The notes: generated from the sequence alone by a model not told the origin. DNA of 15,741 bases from Acidimicrobiia bacterium (GCA_009926705.1 RFOJ01000008.1:1-15741); one strand, 5' to 3'. Positions 1 to 7,002 are shown, counted from the stretch's first letter. Translations and numbers: made by a program.

Positions 1-1
1 C

Positions 2-712
2 GGCGAGATCATCTGCCGTACCGACCCATCGCTACCTAAGCACAAGGGCATGACCGCGTTCTTGGTCGATATGAAGGCTCCGGGCGTCGAGATTCGCCCG
101 TTGCGGCAGATGACCGGCGGGGCGTCGTTCAACGAGGTGTTCTTCAACGAGGTGCGAGTACCCGACTGGTACCGCCTCGGCGCAGAGAACGAAGGTTGGG
201 GTGTCGCTCTCACCACCTTGATGAATGAGCGTGCCGCCATCGGCACCGGCTCGGGCGGTGGAGAGGTCTCGATGATGACCCGCATCACCGCGATGGTGCG
301 CCACTTCGGTCTGCAAGACGATGCGCTCGTGCGCGACATGCTCGCCAACCTCTACATCAACTACCGAGTCGCCAGCCTCACCAACAAGCGCGCGACCGAC
401 AAGATGAAGGCTGGCCAGACGCCAGGACCCGAGATGTCAACCTCGAAGATGGCGCTCGTCAACAACCAGAAGTTGCTCAACGACTTCCTCTGCCACGTGC
501 TCGGCGCGAAACTGCAAGCCGACACAGGTGAATGGGGCACCTACGCGTGGAACCAGCTACTGCTCGGTGCCCCGGGTCTGCGTATCGCCGGAGGTTCAGA
601 CGAGGTGATGCGCAACATCGTGGGTGAGCGCGTGCTCGGACTGCCCAAGGATGTTGGCATCGACTCCAAGTCGCCGTTCCGCGATCTGAAGGTCGGCACG
701 CAAAAAGGCTGA
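2..712 (+). CDS. Acyl-CoA dehydrogenase, C-terminal part (5' end outside the window)
   Basis: FAD-dependent oxidation of an acyl-CoA to the trans-2-enoyl-CoA, as in fatty-acid or related acid breakdown; cytoplasmic. The frame is open from base 2, so the gene starts upstream; about 236 residues are visible, the back half to two thirds of a usual 380-410-aa enzyme. The visible start (CRTDP..KHKGMTAFLVDM) is the middle beta domain of the family, followed by the 'FNEVFFNEVRVPD' segment and the helical C-terminal domain ending with 'GGSDEVMRNIVGERVLGLP', a family hallmark near the flavin and substrate. The internal ATG at base 50 is not the real start because the homologous frame continues before it. 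The exact substrate cannot be told. It converges on rnhB with only 8 bp between the stop codons and no visible terminator. Confidence 0.93.
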   Translation, partial: GEIICRTDPSLPKHKGMTAFLVDMKAPGVEIRPLRQMTGGASFNEVFFNEVRVPDWYRLGAENEGWGVALTTLMNERAAIGTGSGGGEVSMMTRITAMVRHFGLQDDALVRDMLANLYINYRVASLTNKRATDKMKAGQTPGPEMSTSKMALVNNQKLLNDFLCHVLGAKLQADTGEWGTYAWNQLLLGAPGLRIAGGSDEVMRNIVGERVLGLPKDVGIDSKSPFRDLKVGTQKG

Positions 713-720
713 CGCAGCAT

Positions 721-1368
721 CTAAGGCTGTCGCGCGAGCCCCAGATTTTGCATGAACGCCCAGCTCGTGCGGTGAAGCGCCGACACACCGTGCTCGAGCA
801 ACCCAGCGCGGTGCTTAGGGCACGGGTATCCCTTGTTCGTTTCGAACGACCAATGCGAGTGCTGAGCGGCAAGTTCGCGCATCAGCCGATCGCGCGACAC
901 CTTCGCCAGCACGCTCGCGGCTGCGACTGAAGCAGACACCGACTCAGCCTTCACGCGCATCAGCACATGCTCGGCGAGTGGCGACACGAAATCCCATCTT
1001 CCGTCCACAATCGCACTGTTCGGACGCACGCCGCGTTGCGCCAACGACTCGAATGCCCGTTTTGTGGCAACTTTTTGCGCGTCGTTCATGCCGAGCGCGT
1101 CGCACTCGGTATTCGAGGCGGCACCGAGCGCCCAGCCAGCACACTGCGCGGCGACCACGTCGAAGATGGCTTCTCGCTTCTTCTCGCTGAGTGACTTCGA
1201 GTCGCGCGCGACGAGATCGTCGACTGCAACGCCGCTGTCGAGCACTGCGACACACACGACGAGGGGCCCGGCCCACGAACCTTTGCCAACTTCGTCGACA
1301 CCGCACACGACACCAGGCAACGTGTGCTCGAGTTCGAGCGTCGGCGGCTGTTGTCGCGCCGCCATCAC
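721..1368 (-). CDS. rnhB: Ribonuclease HII
   Basis: Cuts RNA in RNA-DNA hybrids and removes single ribonucleotides misincorporated in DNA. The 215 residues show the family signature GVDEVGKGSWAGP (residues 23-35, catalytic D25 and E26), a third acidic residue in 'AIVDGRWD' (D122), and the block 'AAASVLAKVSRD' (149-160). At the fourth metal-binding place, where E. coli has Asp in 'KGDS', this protein has Glu in 'VKAES' (E142). The start is GTG at 1368 or the next codon ATG at 1365; both overlap the stop of the preceding gene (TGATG), which suggests coupled translation. Last gene of the minus-strand run gpsA - unknown - rnhB. Confidence 0.93.
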   Translation of the reverse strand: MMAARQQPPTLELEHTLPGVVCGVDEVGKGSWAGPLVVCVAVLDSGVAVDDLVARDSKSLSEKKREAIFDVVAAQCAGWALGAASNTECDALGMNDAQKVATKRAFESLAQRGVRPNSAIVDGRWDFVSPLAEHVLMRVKAESVSASVAAASVLAKVSRDRLMRELAAQHSHWSFETNKGYPCPKHRAGLLEHGVSALHRTSWAFMQNLGLARQP

Positions 1369-2609
1369 ACTCCCACCCGTAGCAACCCTTCACCCCGCGG
1401 ATTGTTGGCGACGAACGTCTCGTCGATGCTCGGTGCGCGCAACCTCAGACCCGGCGGCCCGTCGACTTCCCACAACACTGCAGCATTGGGCCCGTGCCAG
1501 CGAACTGCGATCGACAGCGTGTGCCGCGGCCCAGCGACCAACCCGTGGGCTTCGAAGTTCACCCCGCGCCACGCGTCGGCGAGGCCACTCGCGAATAACT
1601 CCGCTTCGTGCATCGACACAGCCCGCACGAATGCGTCTTCGGTGCGAGCGACCACGTCGACAGGGCTGTCCTCGTCGCGAGACGCATCCCCGGCAGAGCC
1701 ACGCGGAGTGGCGTCGGCATAGCCATCACCGAACGTGGCAGCCCACGCGTCAGTGATGTCGCTGCTAGCCAGCGACTCGTCGGCAGCAGCGAGAGCTCGT
1801 GCCGTCATGACCAGTGCCCTGCTCGCCCACTTGGCGCTCGGCGTGCGCAGCATGCGTCGCGCAGCATCGGCGAGTTGTTCAACGTGGGGTGCGGCAGGCT
1901 CACCCATGCGCACGCGCTCGACAATCGCCAGAGCTCCGTGGGCCGCATCACGTTGCAGCAGGTCGTCCACTTCTCGCGAAGGAGCCAGCAGCAATGCGCA
2001 GCGTGCAGCGACCAACGTCTGCGCACCGAGCGAGACACGACTCGCCCGTTCGCTTGCCGACGACCAGCCGCGCGCCACTTGAGTAGCTGACGCAAACGAT
2101 TCGATGGATGGCACTGGGGCATCGGAATCTGCTCGCCACACGAATCGCACCGTTGATCGGTGAGCCAGAGGAAACGCCCGCACGTCGCTCGGAAGTTCGA
2201 TGCCTCGCGGTTCGGTTGGTGTCGACGCTGCGTCAGTGACCAATCCGGTCGTGGGCACCGCGACCACCACTGCGGTGGGTGACTCGTTGGTGATCTCCAT
2301 CACCACGCAACCGCCGTGATCGGCAACCATGAACGCGCGCTGCACCACGTCGCCGCTCGGCACAGCAATCTTGGTTTCGACGACCGGCGTGCCGTCAATC
2401 ATCCGCTGCCTGCGACTCGGCTCGCGTCGCGGGTTGTGCCAGCGGTCGTCGGCAGCCACCCACCAGCCGAGCTCGCTGAGTTCGCTCCGGCGTCGGCGCA
2501 AGAGACCAGAACGCCGTGCGCGGGCGCTACGAGTGACAACACCCGCGGAGTCGACCTCGGCGAGCGCCGTACCACCGCGCAGACCGATACGAACTGACGT
2601 CATCGACAC
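1365..2609 (-). CDS. Unknown 414-aa protein between gpsA and rnhB
   Basis: I do not recognise a named family. No signal peptide or membrane segment is visible, so it is probably cytoplasmic. Residues about 70-170 are rich in short beta strands ('GTPVVETKIAVPSGDVVQRAF', then 'CVVMEITNES'), a pattern like the beta-sandwich domains of carbohydrate-acting enzymes. The middle (about 190-290) is helical and Ala/Arg-rich; 295-325 is acidic and looks disordered. The C-terminus again looks like strands ('LSIAVRWHGPNAAVLWEVDG'). An AGGAG motif at about 2614-2618 lies 4 nt before GTG 2609 and 10 nt before ATG 2603, so either start is possible. It sits 17 nt after gpsA and overlaps the start of rnhB, hence the same transcript. 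Function unknown. Confidence 0.8.
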   Translation of the reverse strand: MSMTSVRIGLRGGTALAEVDSAGVVTRSARARRSGLLRRRRSELSELGWWVAADDRWHNPRREPSRRQRMIDGTPVVETKIAVPSGDVVQRAFMVADHGGCVVMEITNESPTAVVVAVPTTGLVTDAASTPTEPRGIELPSDVRAFPLAHRSTVRFVWRADSDAPVPSIESFASATQVARGWSSASERASRVSLGAQTLVAARCALLLAPSREVDDLLQRDAAHGALAIVERVRMGEPAAPHVEQLADAARRMLRTPSAKWASRALVMTARALAAADESLASSDITDAWAATFGDGYADATPRGSAGDASRDEDSPVDVVARTEDAFVRAVSMHEAELFASGLADAWRGVNFEAHGLVAGPRHTLSIAVRWHGPNAAVLWEVDGPPGLRLRAPSIDETFVANNPRGEGLLRVGV

Positions 2610-2626
2610 AATTCTCCTCGACTCGG

Positions 2627-3634
2627 TCAGTCGCGCTCAGACTTGCGCGATCGCGTCATCAACCGCAGCATGCCGTCGGCTGCGCCGAGTCGCCCGTCGC
2701 ACACCTCCGCGACGGCCTCACAAATCGGCATCTCCACCCCCGCCTTGCGGGCAAGCCCGACGACCGCACCTGCACTTTTCACGCCCTCGGCCACCATGTG
2801 GTTCATTGACGCGTTGATCTCCGCGATTGTCTCACCCTTGCCCAGGCGAACGCCCACGGTGGTGTTGCGGCTCTTCATCGACGAGCACGTAGCGATCACG
2901 TCACCCATCCCCGCCAAGCCGGAGAACGTGCCGGGGTTGGCACCGAGCTGCGCACCGAGGCGAGCCATCTCCACCAAACCGCGCGTGATGAGTGTGGCGC
3001 GCGAGTTGTCGCCGAAACCCATGCCGTGGGCCATCCCGGCGGCGATGGCGATCACGTTCTTCACCACACCACCGATCTCGCAGCCGATGACGTCGTCGTG
3101 GGTGTACACGCGAAACAGTGGCCGCGTGAAGACTTCTTGCAGCTTGACGACAACGGATGCATCGTCGCAGGCGACCACACTCGCCGCCGGCTGACCAGCA
3201 GCGATCTCCCCGGCCAGGTTCGGGCCCGACAAGACCGACACTGGATGCTCGGGTGCCAAGTCACCGAGTACTTCGCTCATACGCCGACCCGTTCCTCGCT
3301 CGAGACCTTTTGTCAGGCTCATCAACACCGCATTGGGTTCGAGGTGTAGTGCCAAGGTGCGCACGACGTCGCGAAAGCCCGCCGAGGGCACCGCCACTAC
3401 GACCAGCGACGAGTCGCGCACTGCATCAACCACATCGTCGGTTACCTGCAGTTCGTCGTGCACGCGATGACCAGGCAGGTAGCGCGAGTTCGTGCGTGTG
3501 GTGCGCAACTCTTCGGCGAGTTCTTTGCGCCGCGCCCACAGCACCGTCGGAGCGTTGTTTGCGACGAGTGACGCGACCGTGGTGCCCCACGAACCGGCAC
3601 CGATCACGGCGACGCGGGCAAACGGCAATCCCAC
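2627..3634 (-). CDS. gpsA: Glycerol-3-phosphate dehydrogenase [NAD(P)+]
   Basis: Reduces dihydroxyacetone phosphate to sn-glycerol 3-phosphate, the precursor of phospholipid backbones; cytoplasmic. The N-terminus carries the Rossmann motif GAGSWGT, followed by 'LTKGLE', 'SGPNLAGEIAAG', the catalytic-Lys region 'GGVVKNVIAIAAGMAHGMGFGDNSRA' (in two overlapping pieces) and 'LAGMGDVIATC', all typical of GpsA. I chose GTG at 3634 (335 aa), because it places the protein start 10 residues before the Rossmann motif as usual; an in-frame GTG at 3676 would give 349 aa and overlap cofC. No strong ribosome site is visible for either. First gene of the run that continues with the unknown 414-aa gene and rnhB. 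Confidence 0.94.
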   Translation of the reverse strand: MGLPFARVAVIGAGSWGTTVASLVANNAPTVLWARRKELAEELRTTRTNSRYLPGHRVHDELQVTDDVVDAVRDSSLVVVAVPSAGFRDVVRTLALHLEPNAVLMSLTKGLERGTGRRMSEVLGDLAPEHPVSVLSGPNLAGEIAAGQPAASVVACDDASVVVKLQEVFTRPLFRVYTHDDVIGCEIGGVVKNVIAIAAGMAHGMGFGDNSRATLITRGLVEMARLGAQLGANPGTFSGLAGMGDVIATCSSMKSRNTTVGVRLGKGETIAEINASMNHMVAEGVKSAGAVVGLARKAGVEMPICEAVAEVCDGRLGAADGMLRLMTRSRKSERD

Positions 3635-3658
3635 GACCAAATCGTAGGCTTCAGGCGA

Positions 3659-4234
3659 ATGAAGGCACCCGCGCACACGGCCGTCGTGGTGCCGATCAAG
3701 TCGTTTGAACTTGCCAAAGGTCGCCTGGCTGAGGTGCTGAGTGCGCCGGCTCGTGCCGAACTCGCCAAACGATGTGCCGAGGCGGTGCTACGCGCTGCCG
3801 CACCCCTCCCCGTGTTCGTGGTCTGCGACGACGAACACGTCGCCTCATGGGCACGCGCCAGCGGCGCCACGGTCGTACGGGCTGAACGACCGGGTCTCAA
3901 CGAGGCGGCTGCCGCCGGACGCGCCGCAGCCCTCGATGCGGGATGCCAGCGGGTGCTCATCGTGCACAGCGACCTGCCCAAGCCCGGGCCGCTGGCGCCG
4001 CTCTCAAACGAGCCTGGCGACGTGGTGATCGTGCCCGACCGACACCACGACGGCACCAATGCACTGCTCATGCCTGCTCAGGGTGACTTCACCTTCCAGT
4101 ACGGACCAGGCTCGTTTGCTGCCCACCGAGCTGAGGCGGCTAGGCGCGGGTGGGCAGTCACGGTGGTGGCACGACCCGACTTGGGTCTCGACCTCGACAC
4201 GCCTGATGACCTCGCTGCCGCCGGCCTCGCCTGA
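3659..4234 (+). CDS. cofC: Phosphoenolpyruvate / 2-phospho-L-lactate guanylyltransferase (F420 biosynthesis)
   Basis: Transfers GMP from GTP to a three-carbon phospho-acid, making the activated precursor that is joined to Fo in coenzyme F420 synthesis. In actinobacteria the substrate is reported to be phosphoenolpyruvate and the enzyme is called FbiD. The 191 residues have the nucleotidyltransferase start 'VVVPIKSFELAKGRL', the metal/nucleotide region 'VLIVHSDLPKP', the family mark 'PDRHHDGTNALL' and the C-terminal 'YGPGSFAAH', ending with 'DLDTPDDL'. Length matches the family (about 200-220 aa, slightly short). ATG 3659 has only a weak upstream ribosome site. It diverges from gpsA with 24 bp between starts. 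No other F420 gene is in the window. Confidence 0.9.
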   Translation: MKAPAHTAVVVPIKSFELAKGRLAEVLSAPARAELAKRCAEAVLRAAAPLPVFVVCDDEHVASWARASGATVVRAERPGLNEAAAAGRAAALDAGCQRVLIVHSDLPKPGPLAPLSNEPGDVVIVPDRHHDGTNALLMPAQGDFTFQYGPGSFAAHRAEAARRGWAVTVVARPDLGLDLDTPDDLAAAGLA

Positions 4235-4300
4235 GCTGCGTAGGTAACTCACCTGAGGTGCGTCTGAGGTGTATTCGAGATGTGCCTGAGCCATCTCAGG
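4231..4300. repeat. Degenerate 11-bp-periodic repeat after cofC
   Basis: Read in 11-bp steps from 4231, the units are CTGAGCTGCGT, AGGTAACTCAC, CTGAGGTGCGT, CTGAGGTGTAT, TCGAGATGTGC, CTGAGCCATCT and then CAGG. Four of six units start with CTGAG, and the first contains the TGA stop of cofC. The end also forms a 6-bp inverted repeat, CCTGAG / CTCAGG, at 4285-4300 with a 4-nt loop. No T-run follows, so it is a poor terminator. Confidence 0.5.
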
Positions 4301-4334
4301 AATTCGTCTGGAGCCGACCCCCAGAAAAGAACGA

Positions 4335-4358
4335 ACCGGGAGGCTTTCGCCCCCCGGT
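4335..4358 (-). terminator. Intrinsic terminator of the HU / Lys-rich protein transcript
   Basis: A 10-bp stem with one mismatch (ACCGGGAGGC pairing with GCCCCCCGGT on the plus strand) around a TTTC loop. On the minus strand the stem is followed at once by TCGTTCTTTTCT, a T-rich tail, so it fits transcripts coming from 4813-4407. On the plus strand no T-run follows, so use as a cofC terminator is less likely. Confidence 0.75.
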
Positions 4359-4406
4359 CGTTACGTACTCCGAACCGAATTAACTTCGTCTAACGACGAG
4401 AGTTAG

Positions 4407-4493
4407 TTATTTCTTGGCCTTCTTGCGACGCTTCGTCGCCTTCTTGGCCTTCTTCTTTGGCGCCTTCTTGGCGGCCTTGCGCTTCTTTGCCAT
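4407..4493 (-). CDS. 28-aa Lys/Arg/Ala-rich basic protein next to HU
   Basis: A very short protein with 15 Lys and 3 Arg in 28 residues (starts MAKKRKAAKK, ends KRRKKAKK). The composition matches the Lys/Ala-rich tails of mycobacterial HU (HupB) and histone H1-like proteins, so DNA or RNA binding by charge is the likely role; this is inference. The real start is ATG 4493, which has a strong AAGGAG ribosome site about 8 nt upstream. The longer open frame upstream to 4685 is only the shadow of HU. It lies 38 nt after the HU stop and 48 nt before the terminator, so it is co-transcribed with HU. Alternative: an arginine/lysine-rich ribosome-associated peptide. Confidence 0.75.
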   Translation of the reverse strand: MAKKRKAAKKAPKKKAKKATKRRKKAKK

Positions 4494-4531
4494 GGCTTTT
4501 CTCCTTGATTGGTTGATGTATTGCTTTGGTA

Positions 4532-4813
4532 TTACCGGTTTGGATTCAGTCCGGCCTTCAGCGTGCTGCTGGGGCTGAACTTCATCGTTGTTGAAGCGGC
4601 GATCTGGACCGGCTCTCCCGTTCGGGGATTGCGGCCAGTGCGCGCTTGGCGCTTTGACGTCGAGAACGAACCGAAGCCCGGCCACGACACCTTGTCGCCA
4701 TTCTTCGCAGATTCCACGACGAGATCAACGAAGGCCTGAATCACTTCATCGGCTTTCGCCGTCGAAACGTCGGTCTTCGCTGCGACTGCGGCGAGGAGGT
4801 CTGCTTTTGTCAT
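4532..4813 (-). CDS. hup: HU-family DNA-binding protein
   Basis: Small nucleoid protein that binds and bends DNA as a dimer. The 93 residues align with HU from end to end: 'MTKADLLAAVAAKT', 'GDKVSWPGFGSF' (39-50) and the DNA-contacting beta arm 'RQARTGRNPRTGEPVQI' (55-71). ATG 4813 is chosen because it starts the family domain and has AAGGAAA about 8 nt upstream; the frame is open up to 5023 but the extension has no family match and unusual codons. Unlike mycobacterial HupB it has no basic C-terminal tail; that kind of sequence is encoded by the next gene. A short inverted repeat (CGGAA / TTCCG, 4833-4848) lies in its leader. Confidence 0.93.
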   Translation of the reverse strand: MTKADLLAAVAAKTDVSTAKADEVIQAFVDLVVESAKNGDKVSWPGFGSFSTSKRQARTGRNPRTGEPVQIAASTTMKFSPSSTLKAGLNPNR

Positions 4814-5406
4814 TGCTATTTCCTTGCTTTCTCGGAATCGGAGTTCCGTGAACATCAATCTCACTGGATTCCGCGACCAAATGCAAGTACCGCTGGTTGA
4901 TCGTCGCGCATCACGCGAGATCATCACACCGTGCATGCGTTTGATCGAATTGGCCGCTGTAACCGGCGACAGAATCGACAATTTGTCGGATTTTTCGTGC
5001 CATCCACATCTCCGCATCAGCATGACCTCGCTGGCGGCGTGCGAGGGAATACGCGAAAAGCCCGATAAATACGAGGTAAACGAGCATTTTCGTTGCGGAT
5101 ATCAAGCAATCAGATAATTGCCAGGAATTCGCAAGAGTGCATTTCGTCGGGTCAAATCATTGCCCCATTGGTGGCGCCGCGCTGTCATCGCGCTCGCCGG
5201 AGACGGCCTTCAGGGCGCACGCGGACATCCGCCACAAAAAATTTTTTGAACCACCCCGAAATTTCACCGAGAAATTACGAAACAATCCACCACTCGCGAA
5301 CGCGCAGCGACCATGCTTAGAAACGTTGTCGCCTCAACCACTTCGACGCCACACCGACGCTGACGTAGTTCACTCGACCGAGCGATCCGCTGCGGCGCTC
5401 TCGCTC
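4814..5406. other. Long region without a confident gene between divergent hup and phoH2
   Basis: 593 bp between two divergent starts. It is poorer in GC than the rest of the window, above all 4980-5320. It holds the 5-bp inverted repeat at 4833-4848 in the hup leader and a perfect 14-bp palindrome C-A6-T6-G at 5235-5248, a curved-DNA type element. Both promoters must lie here, but I cannot name convincing -35/-10 pairs. Reading frames cross it (minus 5087-4911 with a hydrophobic start; plus 5137-5406 in frame with phoH2), but codon use and ribosome sites do not support them. Confidence 0.6.
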
Positions 5407-6729
5407 GTGCCGCAACGAATCGTTCTCGACACGTCGGTGCTCATCGCAGATCCTGCGTCAATGCACGCGTTCCCCGGTTGTGCCGTGGTGATTCCACTCA
5501 CCGTCGTCGAAGAGCTCGACAGTTTGAAAACGCGCATGGATGACGTTGGGCGTGCCGCGCGCACCGCACTGCGAAACATCGAAGAACTGCGCCGTCAGGC
5601 CGGCGGGTCGCTCGCCGAACCCACCCCCCTTACCGACGACCCCGATTCAGGCACCCTGCACATCGAGGTAAACAACGTCGATCGCGAGCGTCTCGAGCAC
5701 CACGGGCTCGACCCAGCGGTGCCCGATAACCGCATCATCGGCGCAGCAATCGGCCAGGGCAAGATCGCGCCCACCTGCTTGGTGTCGAACGATGCCGCAC
5801 TGCGCATCAAAGCCGCCCACCTCGGACTGACGGCAAGCGAGCACCACCCGGTGGCCCGCAGCGCCACCGATAAAGCCATGGGTTGGGTAACCCTCGAAGC
5901 CGATTCGGCCGCAGTCGACTCCCTGTATTCGCGTGGCGTGACGGCAAACAGTGGGGTGGCTGGCGCTGAGCATCTCTACAACAACAACTTCGCCATCCTG
6001 CGCAATGGCTCGCAGTCGGCCCTCGCCCGGGTGCGCGACGAGTCGCTACACCTGCTCGACACCAACGTTCCCGAGGCTTGGGGCCTGCGGCCGCGCAACA
6101 AAGAGCAGCGCTTCGCCCTCGAGCTGTTGCTCGACCCAGACATTGCCGTCATCGCACTCGACGGTCGGGCGGGCACCGGCAAGACCGTCATGGCCATCGC
6201 AGCCGGCCTCGAGCAAGTGGTTGAACAACGCCGGTACGAACGACTCGCGGTGTATCGCCCGCTCGTGCCGGTCGGTCGCGCCGACGTCGGATTCTTGCCC
6301 GGCGGTCTCGAAGAAAAACTCGACCCGTGGATGTCGGCGATCCACGATGCCATCGTCGCTCTCACCCAAGAGCGCTCAAGTCGCGACGCACGCAGCTTGA
6401 TCGAAGACCTCTCCGATCGTGGGCAACTCACTCTCGAGTCGGTCACGTTCTTGCGCGGACGTTCGCTGCAGGGACAGTTCGTGGTCGTTGACGAAGCCCA
6501 GAACCTCGAGCCGACGACCCTCAAGACCATCCTCACCCGCATCGGCGAAGGCACCAAAGTGGTGTTTACCGGAGACACGAGCCAGATCGATGCCCCGTAC
6601 ATGGGCGAGAGCAACAACGCCCTCGCGGTGCTCATTCAGGCCTTTGCCGGTCAATCGCTCTTCGGGCATGTCACGCTCGCCGCGTGCGAGCGCTCTGAAG
6701 TGGCCAGCCTGGCCGCCGAACTGCTGTAA
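5407..6729 (+). CDS. phoH2: PhoH-family ATPase with N-terminal PIN ribonuclease domain
   Basis: Likely an ATP-driven RNA unwinding and cutting protein, as shown for mycobacterial PhoH2. From GTG 5407 it is 440 aa, the family's usual size. The PIN domain (about 1-140) shows the acidic residues D8 in 'VLDTSVL', E35/E36 in 'VVEELD', D107 in 'PDNRIIG' and D129 in 'VSNDAAL'. The PhoH ATPase follows with Walker A GRAGTGKT (253-260), 'AVYRPLVPVGR' (281-291), Walker B FVVVDEAQ (358-365) and 'VFTGDTSQID' (386-395). The frame is open back to ATG 5137, but those 90 codons are AT-richer and do not resemble the family; an in-frame TTG near 5325 is another option. No upstream PhoAT-like antitoxin gene is apparent. 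Confidence 0.9.
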   Translation: MPQRIVLDTSVLIADPASMHAFPGCAVVIPLTVVEELDSLKTRMDDVGRAARTALRNIEELRRQAGGSLAEPTPLTDDPDSGTLHIEVNNVDRERLEHHGLDPAVPDNRIIGAAIGQGKIAPTCLVSNDAALRIKAAHLGLTASEHHPVARSATDKAMGWVTLEADSAAVDSLYSRGVTANSGVAGAEHLYNNNFAILRNGSQSALARVRDESLHLLDTNVPEAWGLRPRNKEQRFALELLLDPDIAVIALDGRAGTGKTVMAIAAGLEQVVEQRRYERLAVYRPLVPVGRADVGFLPGGLEEKLDPWMSAIHDAIVALTQERSSRDARSLIEDLSDRGQLTLESVTFLRGRSLQGQFVVVDEAQNLEPTTLKTILTRIGEGTKVVFTGDTSQIDAPYMGESNNALAVLIQAFAGQSLFGHVTLAACERSEVASLAAELL

Positions 6730-6739
6730 GCCCCGCCGG

Positions 6740-6757
6740 CGCCAGGCCTAACTGGCG
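6740..6757 (+). terminator. Possible weak terminator after phoH2
   Basis: A 6-bp perfect inverted repeat, CGCCAG / CTGGCG, with a 6-nt loop, followed only by TTT. It begins 10 bp after the phoH2 stop. The position is right but the T-run is short. Confidence 0.35.
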
Positions 6758-6844
6758 TTTGCCCGCCGCCCTGTCCGCCCCGGCCGCTCCATACGCCCCG
6801 TCGGTACCGGGTCTGGTTTCGCGGCGAAGGTCACAGTCATCCAC

Positions 6845-6874
6845 TTGACAGCCCCAGACCCGACCATTTAGTGT
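6845..6874 (+). promoter_or_regulatory. Candidate housekeeping promoter of the whiB gene
   Basis: A perfect TTGACA at 6845-6850, an 18-bp spacer, then TAGTGT at 6869-6874, which fits the TANNNT form of actinobacterial -10 boxes; TAAATA at 6875-6880 is a second choice. It would start RNA near 6881, giving a leader of about 120 nt that includes both hairpins below. Confidence 0.5.
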
Positions 6875-6894
6875 TAAATAGCGAGCACAGTCTC

Positions 6895-6935
6895 CCCTCG
6901 TCCGACCCGCCCCCTCCCACAAGGTCGGACGAGGG
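6895..6935 (+). promoter_or_regulatory. Leader hairpin 1 of whiB (13-bp perfect inverted repeat)
   Basis: CCCTCGTCCGACC (6895-6907) and GGTCGGACGAGGG (6923-6935) are exact reverse complements around a 15-nt C-rich loop. It lies between the candidate promoter and the whiB start. No T-run follows, so it is not a plain terminator. Confidence 0.7.
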
Positions 6936-6936
6936 T

Positions 6937-6960
6937 CTTGCTCCCAGCGTGGGGAGCAAG
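6937..6960 (+). promoter_or_regulatory. Leader hairpin 2 of whiB (9-bp perfect inverted repeat)
   Basis: CTTGCTCCC (6937-6945) and GGGAGCAAG (6952-6960) pair perfectly around a 6-nt loop, one base after hairpin 1. GGGAG of its 3' arm could instead pair with CTCCC in the loop of hairpin 1 (6914-6918), or a longer GGGGAG with CTCCCC at 6892-6897, so alternative folds exist. Confidence 0.65.
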
Positions 6961-7002
6961 GGACTGGTCTCACACCCCCACCACATACGCCCCGAGGCCC
7001 CG

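Noticed and set aside
4494..4685. Longer version of the 28-aa Lys-rich protein reaching to 4685
   Set aside because: It would overlap almost half of hup in another frame, while ATG 4493 has a strong ribosome site directly upstream.
4911..5105. Minus-strand frame in the hup leader with a hydrophobic start (MLVYLVFIGLFAY...) that looks like a small membrane protein
   Set aside because: No ribosome site before TTG 5105 or ATG 5087, codon use differs from neighbouring genes, and it would occupy the hup leader. A conserved homolog would revive it.
5137..5406. N-terminal extension of phoH2 from ATG 5137
   Set aside because: AT-rich third positions, contains the A6T6 tract, no similarity to PIN-PhoH proteins, and the family length fits GTG 5407.
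6895..6960. Reading the two hairpins as a phoH2 terminator
   Set aside because: They lie 165 bp after the phoH2 stop, downstream of a good promoter candidate, and lack T-runs, so a whiB leader role fits better.
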